Assembly: GCF_001648175.1 (NCBI RefSeq)
Contig: NZ_CP015243.1
Coordinates: 744,001-808,000, forward strand
Origin: Halotalea alkalilenta
GTDB taxonomy: Bacteria > Pseudomonadota > Gammaproteobacteria > Pseudomonadales > Halomonadaceae
Direction: 5' to 3'
DNA: 64,000 nucleotides
Position 1 is the stretch's first letter, and every line of letters begins with the position of its first letter. Below the pieces are notes generated by a model. It worked only from the letters and a program-made list of their open reading frames with translations. It did not search any database and was not told where the DNA came from. Positions 26,982-36,200 of the stretch are shown here, piece after piece. The position numbers and the translations under genes are program-made.

Positions 26982-27440
26982 ATGACCCAGCAGAACGCCC
27001 AGAGCAACGACGTGCAGTTCGCGCTGCAGCGCATCTACATCAAGGACATTTCGTTCGAAGCGCCGAATTCACCGAGCCTTTTCCAGCAGCCGTTCAAGCC
27101 GAAGGTCAAGCTCGACGTGGACAACGGCTTCACCAAGGTCGCCGACAACGTCTACGAGGTGGTGGTGCACGTCACCGCGCAGGTGTTCAACGGCGAAGAG
27201 CAAGCCACCGCCTTCCTCGCTGAAGTGCAGCAGGCTGGCCTCTTCACCATCTCGGGCCTTCCCGAGACGCAGCTCGACCACACCCTCAACGCCTTCTGCC
27301 CGAACATCTTGTTCCCCTATGCCCGCGAGTGCATCGACAACCTGGTCAACCGTGGCAGCTTCCCGACCCTGATGCTGGCACCGGTCAACTTCGATGCCCT
27401 CTACGCGCAGAAGCAACAGAAGCAGAAAGCCGACGCCTGA
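26982..27440 (+). CDS. secB: Protein-export chaperone SecB
   Basis: SecB holds preproteins unfolded and delivers them to SecA. The 152-residue protein has the family sequence throughout: [24 protein letters not shown], and the C-terminal [17 protein letters not shown] then [18 protein letters not shown]. The ATG at 26982 follows GGGAG. The longer open frame from 26865 is non-homologous. Confidence 0.97.
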   Translation: MTQQNAQSNDVQFALQRIYIKDISFEAPNSPSLFQQPFKPKVKLDVDNGFTKVADNVYEVVVHVTAQVFNGEEQATAFLAEVQQAGLFTISGLPETQLDHTLNAFCPNILFPYARECIDNLVNRGSFPTLMLAPVNFDALYAQKQQKQKADA

Positions 27441-27446
27441 TCCTCG

Positions 27447-28169
27447 ATGCGCATCCACCTCGATCTCGATCTGACCGAACGCCTCGGCGAGCGCTTGTCG
27501 CTACCCGAGGCGCAGGCTCGCCACGTTGGACTGGTGATGCGCGCACGCGTAGGGCAGCGGCTCAGCCTCTTCGATGGACGTGGGCACGAGGTCGAAGCGC
27601 AAATCGAGCGCGCTGATCGTAAAGCGGTCGAGGTCAGCGTGCTCGATTTGCGCCAGGCACGCCCTGAGTCGCCGCTGGCGGTGCATCTCGGGCAGGTAGT
27701 GTCGAAGGGCGAGCGGATGGAGTTCGCGATCCAGAAGTCGGTCGAGCTCGGCGTCGCCGCTATCACGCCGCTTTACAGCGAGCACGGCGACGTCCGGCTC
27801 AAGGGCGAGCGCGAGGCGAAGAAGCTCGCCCACTGGCAGGCGGTCGCGGTCAGCGCCTGCGAGCAGTGCGGGCGCGCCTGGGTTCCCGAGGTCCATCCGC
27901 CGCGCGCGCTCGGCGATTGGCTCGCCGAGCGCCGCGAGGAGCTGCGCTTGATCCTCCATCCTGGCGAGACGTCGCGCGCGTTGAGTGGCCCCGCACCGAG
28001 CGACGCCGCGCTGCTGATCGGTCCCGAGGGTGGTTTCAGCATCACCGAGGTCGACACCGCGCGCAGCCACGGCTTCGACGCCCTCGCGCTCGGCCCGCGA
28101 ATCCTGCGCACCGAGACCGCCCCCATCGTCGCCCTGACCCTGCTCCAGCACCTCTACGGCGATCTCTGA
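27447..28169 (+). CDS. rsmE: 16S rRNA (uracil1498-N3)-methyltransferase
   Basis: RsmE methylates U1498 of 16S rRNA. The 240-residue protein has the N-terminal PUA-like domain (RHVGLVMRARVG) and the C-terminal SPOUT domain with the knot motifs LIGPEGGFS and LGPRILRTETAP. The length is typical. It starts 6 bp after secB, so the two are likely co-transcribed. Confidence 0.95.
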   Translation: MRIHLDLDLTERLGERLSLPEAQARHVGLVMRARVGQRLSLFDGRGHEVEAQIERADRKAVEVSVLDLRQARPESPLAVHLGQVVSKGERMEFAIQKSVELGVAAITPLYSEHGDVRLKGEREAKKLAHWQAVAVSACEQCGRAWVPEVHPPRALGDWLAERREELRLILHPGETSRALSGPAPSDAALLIGPEGGFSITEVDTARSHGFDALALGPRILRTETAPIVALTLLQHLYGDL

Positions 28170-28269
28170 GTCTCGCTGGCGGGAATGCGAAACCCTGTCA
28201 TGGTTTTCCAGCCAGCGGCTTTGGTGCCGAGGGCGGTCCCTTGCCTCCATCGTGCATGTCCCTCGATTC

Positions 28270-28341
28270 CTCGACTGGCGCCCCTGATTGCCGAGCGGGT
28301 GCTCTGCCTTGGCGCGTATCGGCGCCGCTCGGGACGAACGG
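28270..28341 (+). repeat. Partial third copy of the 127-bp repeat (3' half)
   Basis: The sequence from CCTCGACTGGCGCCCCTG to CTCGGGACGAACGG matches the second half of the units at 28391 and 28572, with one inserted base before the final module. Confidence 0.7.
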
Positions 28342-28390
28342 ATAGAAAGTGGGCGCAAAGGCCCAGCATCCCCCACATCCGCTCGTGGTG

Positions 28391-28517
28391 AGCCGGCGAG
28401 GGACGAGCCGTGTCGAACCACGGCCTCACCGCCGCCGCATGATCCCTCGACTGGCGCCCCTGATTGCCGAGCGGGTGCTTTGCCTTGGCGCGTAGGGCGC
28501 CGCTCGGGACGAACGGG
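28391..28517 (+). repeat. 127-bp direct repeat, copy 1
   Basis: This unit begins AGCCGGCGAGGGACGAGCC and ends GCTCGGGACGAACGGG. It recurs at 28572-28698 with about five mismatches, at an offset of 181 bp. Confidence 0.8.
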
Positions 28518-28571
28518 CTTATGGGCCGTTCGTGTCCTTCGGCTCGCTTCGCTCGCTCAGGATGCTCGGAT

Positions 28572-28698
28572 AGCCGGCGAGGGACGAGCCGTGTCGAACC
28601 ACGGCCTCACCGCCGCCGCACGATCCCTCGACCGGCGCCCCTGATTGCCGAGCGGGTGCTCTATCTTGGCGCGTAGGGCGCCGCTCGGGACGAACGGG
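28572..28698 (+). repeat. 127-bp direct repeat, copy 2
   Basis: This is the second copy of the unit at 28391-28517, about five mismatches apart, suggesting a recent duplication. Confidence 0.8.
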
Positions 28699-28729
28699 GG
28701 AGGGAGGTATGGCGCTCCCGTTTCGAGCC

Positions 28730-30493
28730 CTACCGCTGGGCGGGGCGAGCCCGCTCGAGCACGAAGAACAGCGTGGTGACGATCAGCAGTACCACCACCG
28801 AGGCTGCGGCCAGGACCGGGCTGACCTGCAGCAGGACGTCGTCCCACATCTGCTTGGGCAGGGTGGTCTTCATTCCGCCGCCGATGAACATCGCTACGGT
28901 GAGCTCTTCGAACGACTGCAGGAAGGCGGTCACCAGGCCCGCGAGCAGTCCTCCCTTGACCAGCGGCAGCGTCACGCGCAGCAAGGTGCGCCACGGGTTC
29001 GCGCCCAGCGTGGCGGCTGCCTGTTCCAAGCGCCAGTCATGCCCTTTGAAGGTGGCGAGGAGGATGACGAAGGTGATTGGCAGGGCTATCACGGTATGGC
29101 CGATGACGATGCCGAGGTCGGTGGCGACCAGCGAGAACTTGGCGAACAGATAGAACAGCGCGATGGCGATGACGATCGGCGGCACGATCATCGGCGCCAT
29201 GAACAGCAAAAACACCAGCCCGGACAAGCGGTTCTGGGTTCGCGCCAGGCCAAGCGCTGCGAGCGTTGCGATCAGCACGGTGAGCAGCGCGGTCGAGAGC
29301 CCGATGGCGAAGGAGCGCAGGGTCGCGGAGACCCATAGTGGTGAGTGCAGGTACTCGCTGAACCAGCGCGTGCTGTATTGCTGCGGGGGGAACGATAGGA
29401 ACGTCGAATCGGTGAACGCCATCGGTACCAACGCGACGATCGGCAGCAGCAGCAGGGCGATGAGTAGCCAAGCGTAGGTGGGCAGCAGCCAATGGAGGCG
29501 CCCCTGGCCGAAGAGTCGGGCAGCGAAAAGCTCGAGCATCGCGCAGGCATCGCCGGCACGTCCGGCCAGATAGTGGCCGAGGCGCCGTAGCGGTCCGTGG
29601 GACATCGAGGCTCCCCCCTGGGATATCGCCGAGAGCCCGAACACGCGGTCGTAGACGAAGCAGGTCGCCAGCGCGGTGATGACCAGCATCACTGCGATCG
29701 CGCTGCCGAGCTGCCAGTTCTGCAGCTGGTTGATCTGCATGATGATCAATTGTCCCAGCATCGTCTCCCTCGCTCCCCCGAGCAGCATGGGGGTGATGAA
29801 GAAGCCGAGCGAGGCGATGAATACCAGCACTCCGGCGGCGGCGACACCGGGCATCGATAGGGGGAAGTAGATCCGCCAGAACGCCTGCGCGTGATTCGCC
29901 CCCAGCGTGCCTGCCGCATTGCCCAGGTTGGCGTCGATCCGGTTCATCACCGGCAGCATGATCACCACCGCCAGCGGCAGCATGGTGTGGACCATCGCGA
30001 ACACCACGGTGGCGTGGTTGAACAGCAGGCTGTCCGCGCCCTCCACTCCCAGCGCGGCCAGCAGCGCCGAGACGCTGCCGTTGCGCCCGAGCAGGACGAG
30101 CCAGGCGAAGTTCTTGACCAAGGCGCTGGTCCAGAATGGCAGCAGCACGAACAGCATGGTCAGCCGCTGGTGGCGCTGCGATTGGCGCGCCAGCCAATAG
30201 GCCAGCGGATAGCCGAACAGCAGGCAGCCCGCGGTGGTCTGCAGGGCGATCAGGAAGGTGTTGAACAGTACCCGGGTGTAGACACCGCCATTGAGTATGC
30301 GGATGAACGCATCGAGGGTGAAGGCGCCGGTGGCGCGGTCTTCGAAACTCAGCGAGAGAAGCTGGAAAGAAGGTATGAGCAGGAACGCGATCAAAAACAG
30401 TGCGCCCGGCAGGGTCAGCCAGAGCGCGCTGGGACGAAAGCGGCCGCGTTTGCGTGCCGCACGCGTGCTTGAATCGACGGCTATGTCCGCCAT
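28730..30493 (-). CDS. ABC transporter permease, two fused PotB/PotC-type domains
   Basis: The 587-residue protein contains two complete permease domains in one chain. Each has about six membrane segments and an EAA loop that contacts the ATPase: NAAGTLGANHAQAFWRIYFP near residue 205 and QAAATLGANPWRTLLRVTLP near 510. Most polyamine/spermidine-type importers use two separate permeases, so this is a fused form. It is the last gene of an importer set with the ATPase at 33123 and the binding protein at 31954. The substrate is unknown. Confidence 0.9.
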   Translation of the reverse strand: MADIAVDSSTRAARKRGRFRPSALWLTLPGALFLIAFLLIPSFQLLSLSFEDRATGAFTLDAFIRILNGGVYTRVLFNTFLIALQTTAGCLLFGYPLAYWLARQSQRHQRLTMLFVLLPFWTSALVKNFAWLVLLGRNGSVSALLAALGVEGADSLLFNHATVVFAMVHTMLPLAVVIMLPVMNRIDANLGNAAGTLGANHAQAFWRIYFPLSMPGVAAAGVLVFIASLGFFITPMLLGGARETMLGQLIIMQINQLQNWQLGSAIAVMLVITALATCFVYDRVFGLSAISQGGASMSHGPLRRLGHYLAGRAGDACAMLELFAARLFGQGRLHWLLPTYAWLLIALLLLPIVALVPMAFTDSTFLSFPPQQYSTRWFSEYLHSPLWVSATLRSFAIGLSTALLTVLIATLAALGLARTQNRLSGLVFLLFMAPMIVPPIVIAIALFYLFAKFSLVATDLGIVIGHTVIALPITFVILLATFKGHDWRLEQAAATLGANPWRTLLRVTLPLVKGGLLAGLVTAFLQSFEELTVAMFIGGGMKTTLPKQMWDDVLLQVSPVLAAASVVVLLIVTTLFFVLERARPAQR

Positions 30494-30553
30494 GGTGTCA
30501 TCCTCCTCCCAAGCGCGAGCGGCCCGCCGCCGGCGGGCCGTCAGCGAGTCCTG

Positions 30554-31890
30554 TCAGCCCGCGACGTAGCGATTCTCGGGCCGTTTCAGACCGAGATTCT
30601 CGCGCAGCGTGCTGCCTTCGTATTCGGTGCGCATCAGCCCTCGTTGCTGGAGAATCGGCACCACCTGGTCGATGAAGTCGCGCATGCCGCCGGGCATGGT
30701 GTGGAAGATCATCATGAAGCCGTCCGCCGCGCCGGCGTCGAGCCATGCCTGCATATGATCAGCCACTTGGACGGGGGTGCCGCGGAAGGTGACGTTGCCG
30801 CGCTCGTAGCGCATGCACATCTCCCTCAGGGTCAGCTTCTCCTCACGGATCATGCGCACGATGTGGTCGAAGTAGGCGCGATGATGGTTGGAAGTCTTCG
30901 GAATGCGATGCTCGGGGATCGGCTCATCGAGCGGCAGGTCGGACAGGTCGGTCTCAAGATCGGTGGCCAGCCGCATCCGGCCGACGTCCGGATGGATCAT
31001 GCCCTGCAGGGTCTGGTATTTGTCCTCCGCCTCCGCCTCGGTGTCGCCGATGACCACGGAGAGGCCGGTGAGAATTTTCATCTCCCCAGGGCTTCGCCCG
31101 TACTTGCCCATCCGTCCTTTGAGATCGTCGTAGAAGCGCTTGCCGGCCTCCACGGTCGGGTCGGAGGCGAACACCACCTCGGCCGTGCGTGCGGCGAACT
31201 CCTTGCCGGTCTCCGACGCTCCCGCCTGGATGATGACCGGCTTGCCTTGAGGGGGCGGGCGATGTTCAGCGCGCCGTGCAGTGTGAAGTAGACGCCGTCG
31301 TGATCGAGAGGATGCTGCTTCTCGGGCAGGAAGTTGAGGCCCTGCTCGCGATCGTTGACGAAGGCGTCGTCCTCCCAGCTGTCCCACAGCGCCTCTACCA
31401 CCTCGACGAACTCCTTGGCCTTGTCGTAGCGCTGATCGTGCGGCGGAAGCTTGTCGAGACCGAAGTTGCGCGCGGCATAGTCGTTGGCGCTGGTGACCAC
31501 GTTCCAGGCGGCGCGCCCGTGGGAGATATGGTCGAGAGAGGCGAATTGACGAGCCAGGTTGTAGGGCTCGAAGAAACTGGTCGACGCGGTCGCGCCCAGG
31601 CCGATGTGCTTGGTCGCTCCAGCGAGCGCCGCGAGCAGGGTGATCGGCTCGAGTACGTTCATGAACATCGGGAAGCGGCTCCACGCATAGAGGTTCTCCG
31701 TGCGCGCCGCCGGCGTATCGGCGATGAAGAAGATGTCGAAGCGGCCGCGCTCGGCGAGCTGCGCCAGGCGACGGAAGTGCTCGATATCGGTCGAGGCGTC
31801 GTCCTGGGTATCGGTTTGCAGCCATGAAGCGGGGTGGGCGCCGGTGCCCTGGACCAGGGCTGCCAGCGCCATGTGTTTCTGGACGGTCAT
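30554..31890 (-). pseudogene. NtaA/SnaA/DszA-family FMN-dependent monooxygenase, frameshifted
   Basis: Two overlapping frames together encode one protein of about 445 residues. The N-terminal part, from ATG 31890, has LAALVQGTGAHPASW and the family signature WNVVTSANDYAARNFG. The C-terminal part has GKPVIIQAGASETGKEFAA and RGTPVQVADHMQAWLDAGA. The frame changes at a run of five G (31251-31255 on the plus strand). One extra base there would give a continuous reading through PPQGKPVII. These flavin-dependent enzymes oxidise substrates such as nitrilotriacetate or sulfur heterocycles with FMNH2 from a partner reductase. It lies between the importer's binding protein and permease genes. It is either a sequencing error or a recent inactivation. 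Confidence 0.8.
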
Positions 31891-31953
31891 GCTCGTCTCC
31901 CTAGCAGTGAATCGAACCGGTGTGTGGCGTTTTCACGCCGCATGGCGCGGGCC

Positions 31954-33027
31954 TCAGCCCAGCAGCAGCCACTCCTGGAATCGCTCGGCCATGGCGTCGT
32001 AGTTCTCCCCCCACCAGGCGGAGTCGAGCTCGCCCAGGCGTTGGAAGTTCTCCTTCGCCGTAGGCATTACCGCCGCGTGTTCCGGCGAGATATGCTCGAA
32101 CGCCCTGGTATTGCTCGGCCCATTCTTGGACAGCGAGGCGTAGATGGCCTGCTGCTCGGGGCGCATGCAAAAGCGCACGAACTCTCGGGCAAGATCGGCG
32201 CGCGGCGTGCCCGCGGGTATCGACCAGCCATCCACCGAGTAGAGGCCGTCCCAGACGATCTTCACCGGTGCGCCGGAGGCGATCGCAGTCGATGCGCGGC
32301 TGGTCCAGGTGTCGGACAGGTCGACCTCGCCGTTCTGCAGGGTCTGGGTATTTTGCGCACCGCTCCCCCACCAGACGGCGACATCCGGGCGAATCTCGTC
32401 GAGCTTGGCGAAGGCCCGGTCGACATCGAGCGGGTAGAGCGCTTTGGGTGAGACCCCATCGGCGATCAAAGCCATCTCGAGTACCCCCCAGGGACTCTTG
32501 TACAGCCCGCGGCGACCCGGGAACGCTGCACTGTCCCAGTAGTCGCGCCAGCCGGTCGGCGGGTGCTCGCTCATGGTGTCGGTTCGATAGGCCATGACGA
32601 TGCCGAACACTGAGAAGCCCATCCAGTCGTCGGTCAGCATGCCCGGCAGCAGGTCGGCGGCTTCTTCCGCGGGAACGTTCAGCGGCTCGAGGTAGTTGTC
32701 GGGGGTGGTCAGGCGAACCACGTGATCCTGGGTGACCATGGCGACGTCCCAGATGTAGCTCTTGGCGTCGACCAAGAGCTTGAACTGGGTCACCGGATCC
32801 GGGTCGTGGGCGACGCCGACCACCTGGATGCCGGTCTCCTGCTCGAATGGGAGATAGAAAGCCTGTTTGATCGCATCGCCCACCGCTCCTCCGACGTCCG
32901 AGACCGTGATGCGCTCGGCGCCGAAGGCGCGATTGCCGGTCCAGACCATCGGCATGGCAAGGCCCGCCGCGGCGGCGCTGGCGCCCTTGAGTACCGAACG
33001 CCGACTTATCCCCTTGATCGCAGACAT
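31954..33027 (-). CDS. ABC transporter substrate-binding protein (PotD/F-like)
   Basis: The 357-residue protein starts at ATG 33027 with GGAGAG before it. Its N-terminus has a twin-arginine-type signal (ISRRSVLKGASAAAAGLAMP), followed by an extracellular solute-binding fold (ITVSDVGGAVGDAIKQAF, the hinge region near YPLDVDRAFAKLDEI, and SPWGVLEMALIADG). It belongs to the family that serves spermidine/putrescine-type importers, but relatives bind many other solutes, so specificity is open. It pairs with the ATPase at 33123 and the fused permease at 28730. Confidence 0.9.
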   Translation of the reverse strand: MSAIKGISRRSVLKGASAAAAGLAMPMVWTGNRAFGAERITVSDVGGAVGDAIKQAFYLPFEQETGIQVVGVAHDPDPVTQFKLLVDAKSYIWDVAMVTQDHVVRLTTPDNYLEPLNVPAEEAADLLPGMLTDDWMGFSVFGIVMAYRTDTMSEHPPTGWRDYWDSAAFPGRRGLYKSPWGVLEMALIADGVSPKALYPLDVDRAFAKLDEIRPDVAVWWGSGAQNTQTLQNGEVDLSDTWTSRASTAIASGAPVKIVWDGLYSVDGWSIPAGTPRADLAREFVRFCMRPEQQAIYASLSKNGPSNTRAFEHISPEHAAVMPTAKENFQRLGELDSAWWGENYDAMAERFQEWLLLG

Positions 33028-33122
33028 GGTTGTTCTCTCCAGGTACGGGTGGTGGTTCAACGTGGTGCTTGGCCAAGCCGTGCTGGCACGCCCTGGTCCT
33101 GTGCGAAGACGAACCGGTCGCA

Positions 33123-34241
33123 TCAGTCGGCGAGGAAGTGGCTGTCGTCCGGTCGCCAGGCGAGCGAGGCGGGCTCGCCTACCCGCAGGGGCCTGTTGCC
33201 GGCGGCCTGCCTCGCCGTCAGCGTCATGCCGCTGGTGGTCTTCAGCAGCACCCGGGTATCGGCGCCGGTGTACACGGTCTCGACCACCTGGGCCTGCGCC
33301 AGCCCCTGGCCATGCGGGAGCAACTGCATGTGCTCCGGGCGGATCATCAACGCGCCGGTGCTGCCTGCCCGCGCGCTGGCCTGGGCCGGCATGGTGAAGG
33401 TGCCTTCCGAGGTCCGCAGTCGATGGCCCTCCACGATCTCGCCTTTCAGCAGGTTCGACAGTCCGATGAACTCGGCCACTCGGCTGCAGCTGGGGGTCTC
33501 GTAGATCGCTTGTGGCGTGCCGATCTGTACGATCCGCGCCTCGCTCATCAGGGCGATGCGGTCGGACAGCGCGAGTGCCTCTTCCTGGTCGTGGGTGACG
33601 AAGACGATGGTCGCGCCGCTCTCTCGATGAAGCCGCTTGATCTCGATCTGCATCGACTCGCGCAGCTTGCGATCCAGCGCCGAGAGCGGCTCGTCCATCA
33701 GGATCAGCGATGGGCGGTAGACGAAGCATCGGGCCAGCGCCACTCGCTGCTGCTGGCCGCCGGAGAGCTCGTGGGGAAAGCGTTTCTCCAGCGCGTCTAG
33801 GCCGACCATCTCGAGGGCGTCGCGCATGCGCTTTTGCAGCTGGGCGGCCGGCAGCTTGCGCATCTGTAGCGGGAAAGCGACGTTCTCCGCCACGCTCAGA
33901 TGAGGGAAAAGGGCGTAGTTCTGGAACACCACGCCGATGTCGCGGCGATGGGGCGGCGTGTGGGTGATATCCGTGCCGTCGATCAAAAGGCGTCCCGTGC
34001 TCGGTGCCACCAAGCCGCTGATCACCTGCAGCAGGGTGGTCTTGCCCGAGCCGGAAGCGCCCAGCAGGGTCAGCAGCTCGCCGTTGCGTACCTCCAGGTC
34101 GAGCTCGTCCAAGGCGGTGAAGTCGCCATAGCGCTTGGATAACCTTTCGGCGCGCAGTTTGCTCGACTGCCCTGCGTCGCCGGTGGCGCGAGAGGGAAAA
34201 GCCTGACTGTCACGCACGCAGGCGCTGCCGTGATCGTTCAT
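33123..34241 (-). CDS. ABC transporter ATP-binding protein (PotA-like)
   Basis: The 372-residue protein has Walker A GASGSGKTT at residues 61-69, the Q-loop in VVFQNYALFPH, the signature LSGGQQQR near 159, Walker B LILMDEP, the D-loop and switch His (FVTHDQEEA), and a C-terminal TOBE-like regulatory domain (about 290-372). This is the polyamine/iron/thiamine-type importer ATPase. It powers the fused permease encoded in the same operon. The first 27 residues lie outside the conserved fold, so a later start is possible. Confidence 0.93.
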   Translation of the reverse strand: MNDHGSACVRDSQAFPSRATGDAGQSSKLRAERLSKRYGDFTALDELDLEVRNGELLTLLGASGSGKTTLLQVISGLVAPSTGRLLIDGTDITHTPPHRRDIGVVFQNYALFPHLSVAENVAFPLQMRKLPAAQLQKRMRDALEMVGLDALEKRFPHELSGGQQQRVALARCFVYRPSLILMDEPLSALDRKLRESMQIEIKRLHRESGATIVFVTHDQEEALALSDRIALMSEARIVQIGTPQAIYETPSCSRVAEFIGLSNLLKGEIVEGHRLRTSEGTFTMPAQASARAGSTGALMIRPEHMQLLPHGQGLAQAQVVETVYTGADTRVLLKTTSGMTLTARQAAGNRPLRVGEPASLAWRPDDSHFLAD

Positions 34242-34319
34242 GGAGAAATGGGACCTCGATGCACTAGGAGTTGCGCTGTCCGTTATCGTTGTCTTTGTCG
34301 TACGGTGCCGCGGATCGGA

Positions 34320-35024
34320 TCAGCCGGAGACCACTAGCTTCATTTCCTCGAAATGCGCGATCGAGAAGTCGCGGATGCCTTCCCAGTCCCTGGCGGTGGC
34401 TTCGGCCACTTCGTCGTCGAGCACCTTGAGCGGTGCGCCGAGGGCGCGGGCGTTGACCAGGATCTGGCAGGCGCGCTCCAGCGTGTAGATGTCATCGAAG
34501 GCCTCGCCGACGGTGTCGGCGACGATCAGCACCCCGTGATTGCCCATCAGCAGGCGGGTCTTGTCTCCGAGCAGGCGGGCGATGCGCTCGCCTTCCGCCT
34601 CGCTGTCGGCCATGCCGCCGTACATCTTGTCCACCGCGATGCGGTCGAAGTAGCGCGCGGTGTTCTGGTCGATCGGCGGCACCGCGGGTTCAGCCAGGCA
34701 GGCGACCGCGGTGGTATGGATCGGGTGCAGGTGCATGATCACCCGCGCATGGGGGTGCAGGCGGTGCAGCTGGCTGTGCAGCGCCCAAGCGGTGGGGTCG
34801 AGCTGGGCGCGGCTCTCGGGGTCGTCGATATCGATGGCGAGCAGGTCATTGGCGCCGATGCGCGAGAAGTGGCGCCACTTGGGGTTGATCAAAAAGCGCG
34901 TACCCGCTTCGTTCAGCGAGGCGCTGAAGTGATTGGCCACTGCCTCGTGCATGCCGAGGTGGGCGATGATGCGAAACGAGGCCGCGAGATCATCGCGCAG
35001 CTGGGCTTCATTGAACTGGATCAT
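34320..35024 (-). CDS. Class II aldolase/adducin-family protein
   Basis: The 234-residue protein has the zinc-binding pattern of the family: HLHPIHTTAVA near residue 98 and a further His in GNHGVLI near 160, with the catalytic-region segment MHEAVANHFSASL near the N-terminus. Members include fuculose- and ribulose-phosphate aldolases/epimerases and decarboxylases. The reaction here cannot be specified. It lies at the head of the ABC importer genes, which suggests catabolism of the imported compound. Confidence 0.88.
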   Translation of the reverse strand: MIQFNEAQLRDDLAASFRIIAHLGMHEAVANHFSASLNEAGTRFLINPKWRHFSRIGANDLLAIDIDDPESRAQLDPTAWALHSQLHRLHPHARVIMHLHPIHTTAVACLAEPAVPPIDQNTARYFDRIAVDKMYGGMADSEAEGERIARLLGDKTRLLMGNHGVLIVADTVGEAFDDIYTLERACQILVNARALGAPLKVLDDEVAEATARDWEGIRDFSIAHFEEMKLVVSG

Positions 35025-35213
35025 CCGGACGCTCTTCGTTTTTTGGCATTATCGTTTGCGATGAAGGCTCTGCCCCACATGGCAGGAGCTCGCCGTGAAG
35101 CTGATTTCAGCCTATACGGTGCAGCGGCACGCGCCAATCGCGCGGCGGGGTGATCGAGATATTTTGTCTTGAACCAGTAAGGCGGATTTACTGATCCAAC
35201 CCCGGCGGCGTGG

Positions 35214-36146
35214 TCAATCCAGCCCCGATATGCCGTTCGCCATTCCACTGCGCTCGGCACGTTCGAGCGCGAAGCGGCGCATCGCCTCGGCGGCGGGGGC
35301 GAGACGAATGCCGTCGAGCGTGGCGATGCCTATGCGCAGCGGGCGGGCCGCCTCCACCAGCGGCACCGCGCGCAGCCGCCGGCCATCGAAGGCGACGTCG
35401 CTGCCGAGCGGCACGTTGAACAGTGAGAAGCCGAAGCCGTGGGCGACCAGGCCGCGCGCCATGCCGAGCGAGGTGGCGCGATGGGCGACCCTGGGCGTGC
35501 AGCCTTCCGCGGCGAAGAGACCAAGGAAGTAGTCACGGCTCAGCGGCCAATCGAGCAGTACCATATCGTGCCCGGCGAGCTCCGCAAGCGATACCTGCTC
35601 GCGACAGGCCAAAGGATGGTCGAGCCCGACCACCGCATAGGGATGATGGAGGTAGAGGGGAGTGAAGCGCAGATCATCCGGCACTGCCAGGTCATAGGCG
35701 AAGGCGAGCTCGTAGGTGCCGCGGTGCAGGCCATCGATGATTTCGACCTGATGGCCCTCGTCGCACTGGGGCGAGACCCTGGGGTAGCGTTCGAGAAAAT
35801 CACGCATCAACCCCGGCACGATCACCGGGGCGAACGTCGGGAAGGCCGCCATTCGCAGCGGGCCGGCGATCTCTTCCCCGAGTGACACCGCGAACTGCAG
35901 CACGCCGTCGGCATCCTGCAGCAGGGCGCGTGCGCGGGCGAGCAGCTGGCTGCCTGCGGCGGTGAGCGAAAGCCCTTGGGCATGATGGCGGACGAACAGC
36001 GCCACCCCCGCGATCGATTCGATATGGGCGATCGCCGCCGAGATCGACGGCTGGGAAACGTGCAGCCGCTCAGCGGCGCGGGTGACACTCTTGAGCTCGC
36101 CTGCGACGACGAAGTAGCGCAGCTGCTTGAGCGTGGCGTGGGCCAT
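35214..36146 (-). CDS. LysR-type transcriptional regulator
   Basis: The 310-residue protein has an N-terminal winged helix-turn-helix (QLRYFVVAGELKSVTRAAER then LHVSQPSISAAI, residues 8-40) and a periplasmic-binding-protein-like effector domain (about 92-300). It lies among the genes of the putative catabolic cluster in the same orientation, so it is the likely regulator. LysR proteins usually activate in response to a pathway metabolite. Confidence 0.93.
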   Translation of the reverse strand: MAHATLKQLRYFVVAGELKSVTRAAERLHVSQPSISAAIAHIESIAGVALFVRHHAQGLSLTAAGSQLLARARALLQDADGVLQFAVSLGEEIAGPLRMAAFPTFAPVIVPGLMRDFLERYPRVSPQCDEGHQVEIIDGLHRGTYELAFAYDLAVPDDLRFTPLYLHHPYAVVGLDHPLACREQVSLAELAGHDMVLLDWPLSRDYFLGLFAAEGCTPRVAHRATSLGMARGLVAHGFGFSLFNVPLGSDVAFDGRRLRAVPLVEAARPLRIGIATLDGIRLAPAAEAMRRFALERAERSGMANGISGLD

Positions 36147-36200
36147 GGCGAGTCCGCGGTGAAGGGGCAGGGGCCACGCGCTGGGCGCGGCACAAAACGA

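Larger units (their letters stand above)
28170..28729. repeat. Gene-free block of dispersed repeats, copy B
   Basis: The 560 bp between rsmE and the ABC permease gene hold no credible gene. They carry three copies of a unit of about 75-127 bp and the same modules as the block at 6407-6725, including a 43-base module at 28381-28423. Both flanking genes point into the block, so it sits at a convergent transcription boundary, a typical place for REP-like elements. Confidence 0.7.
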
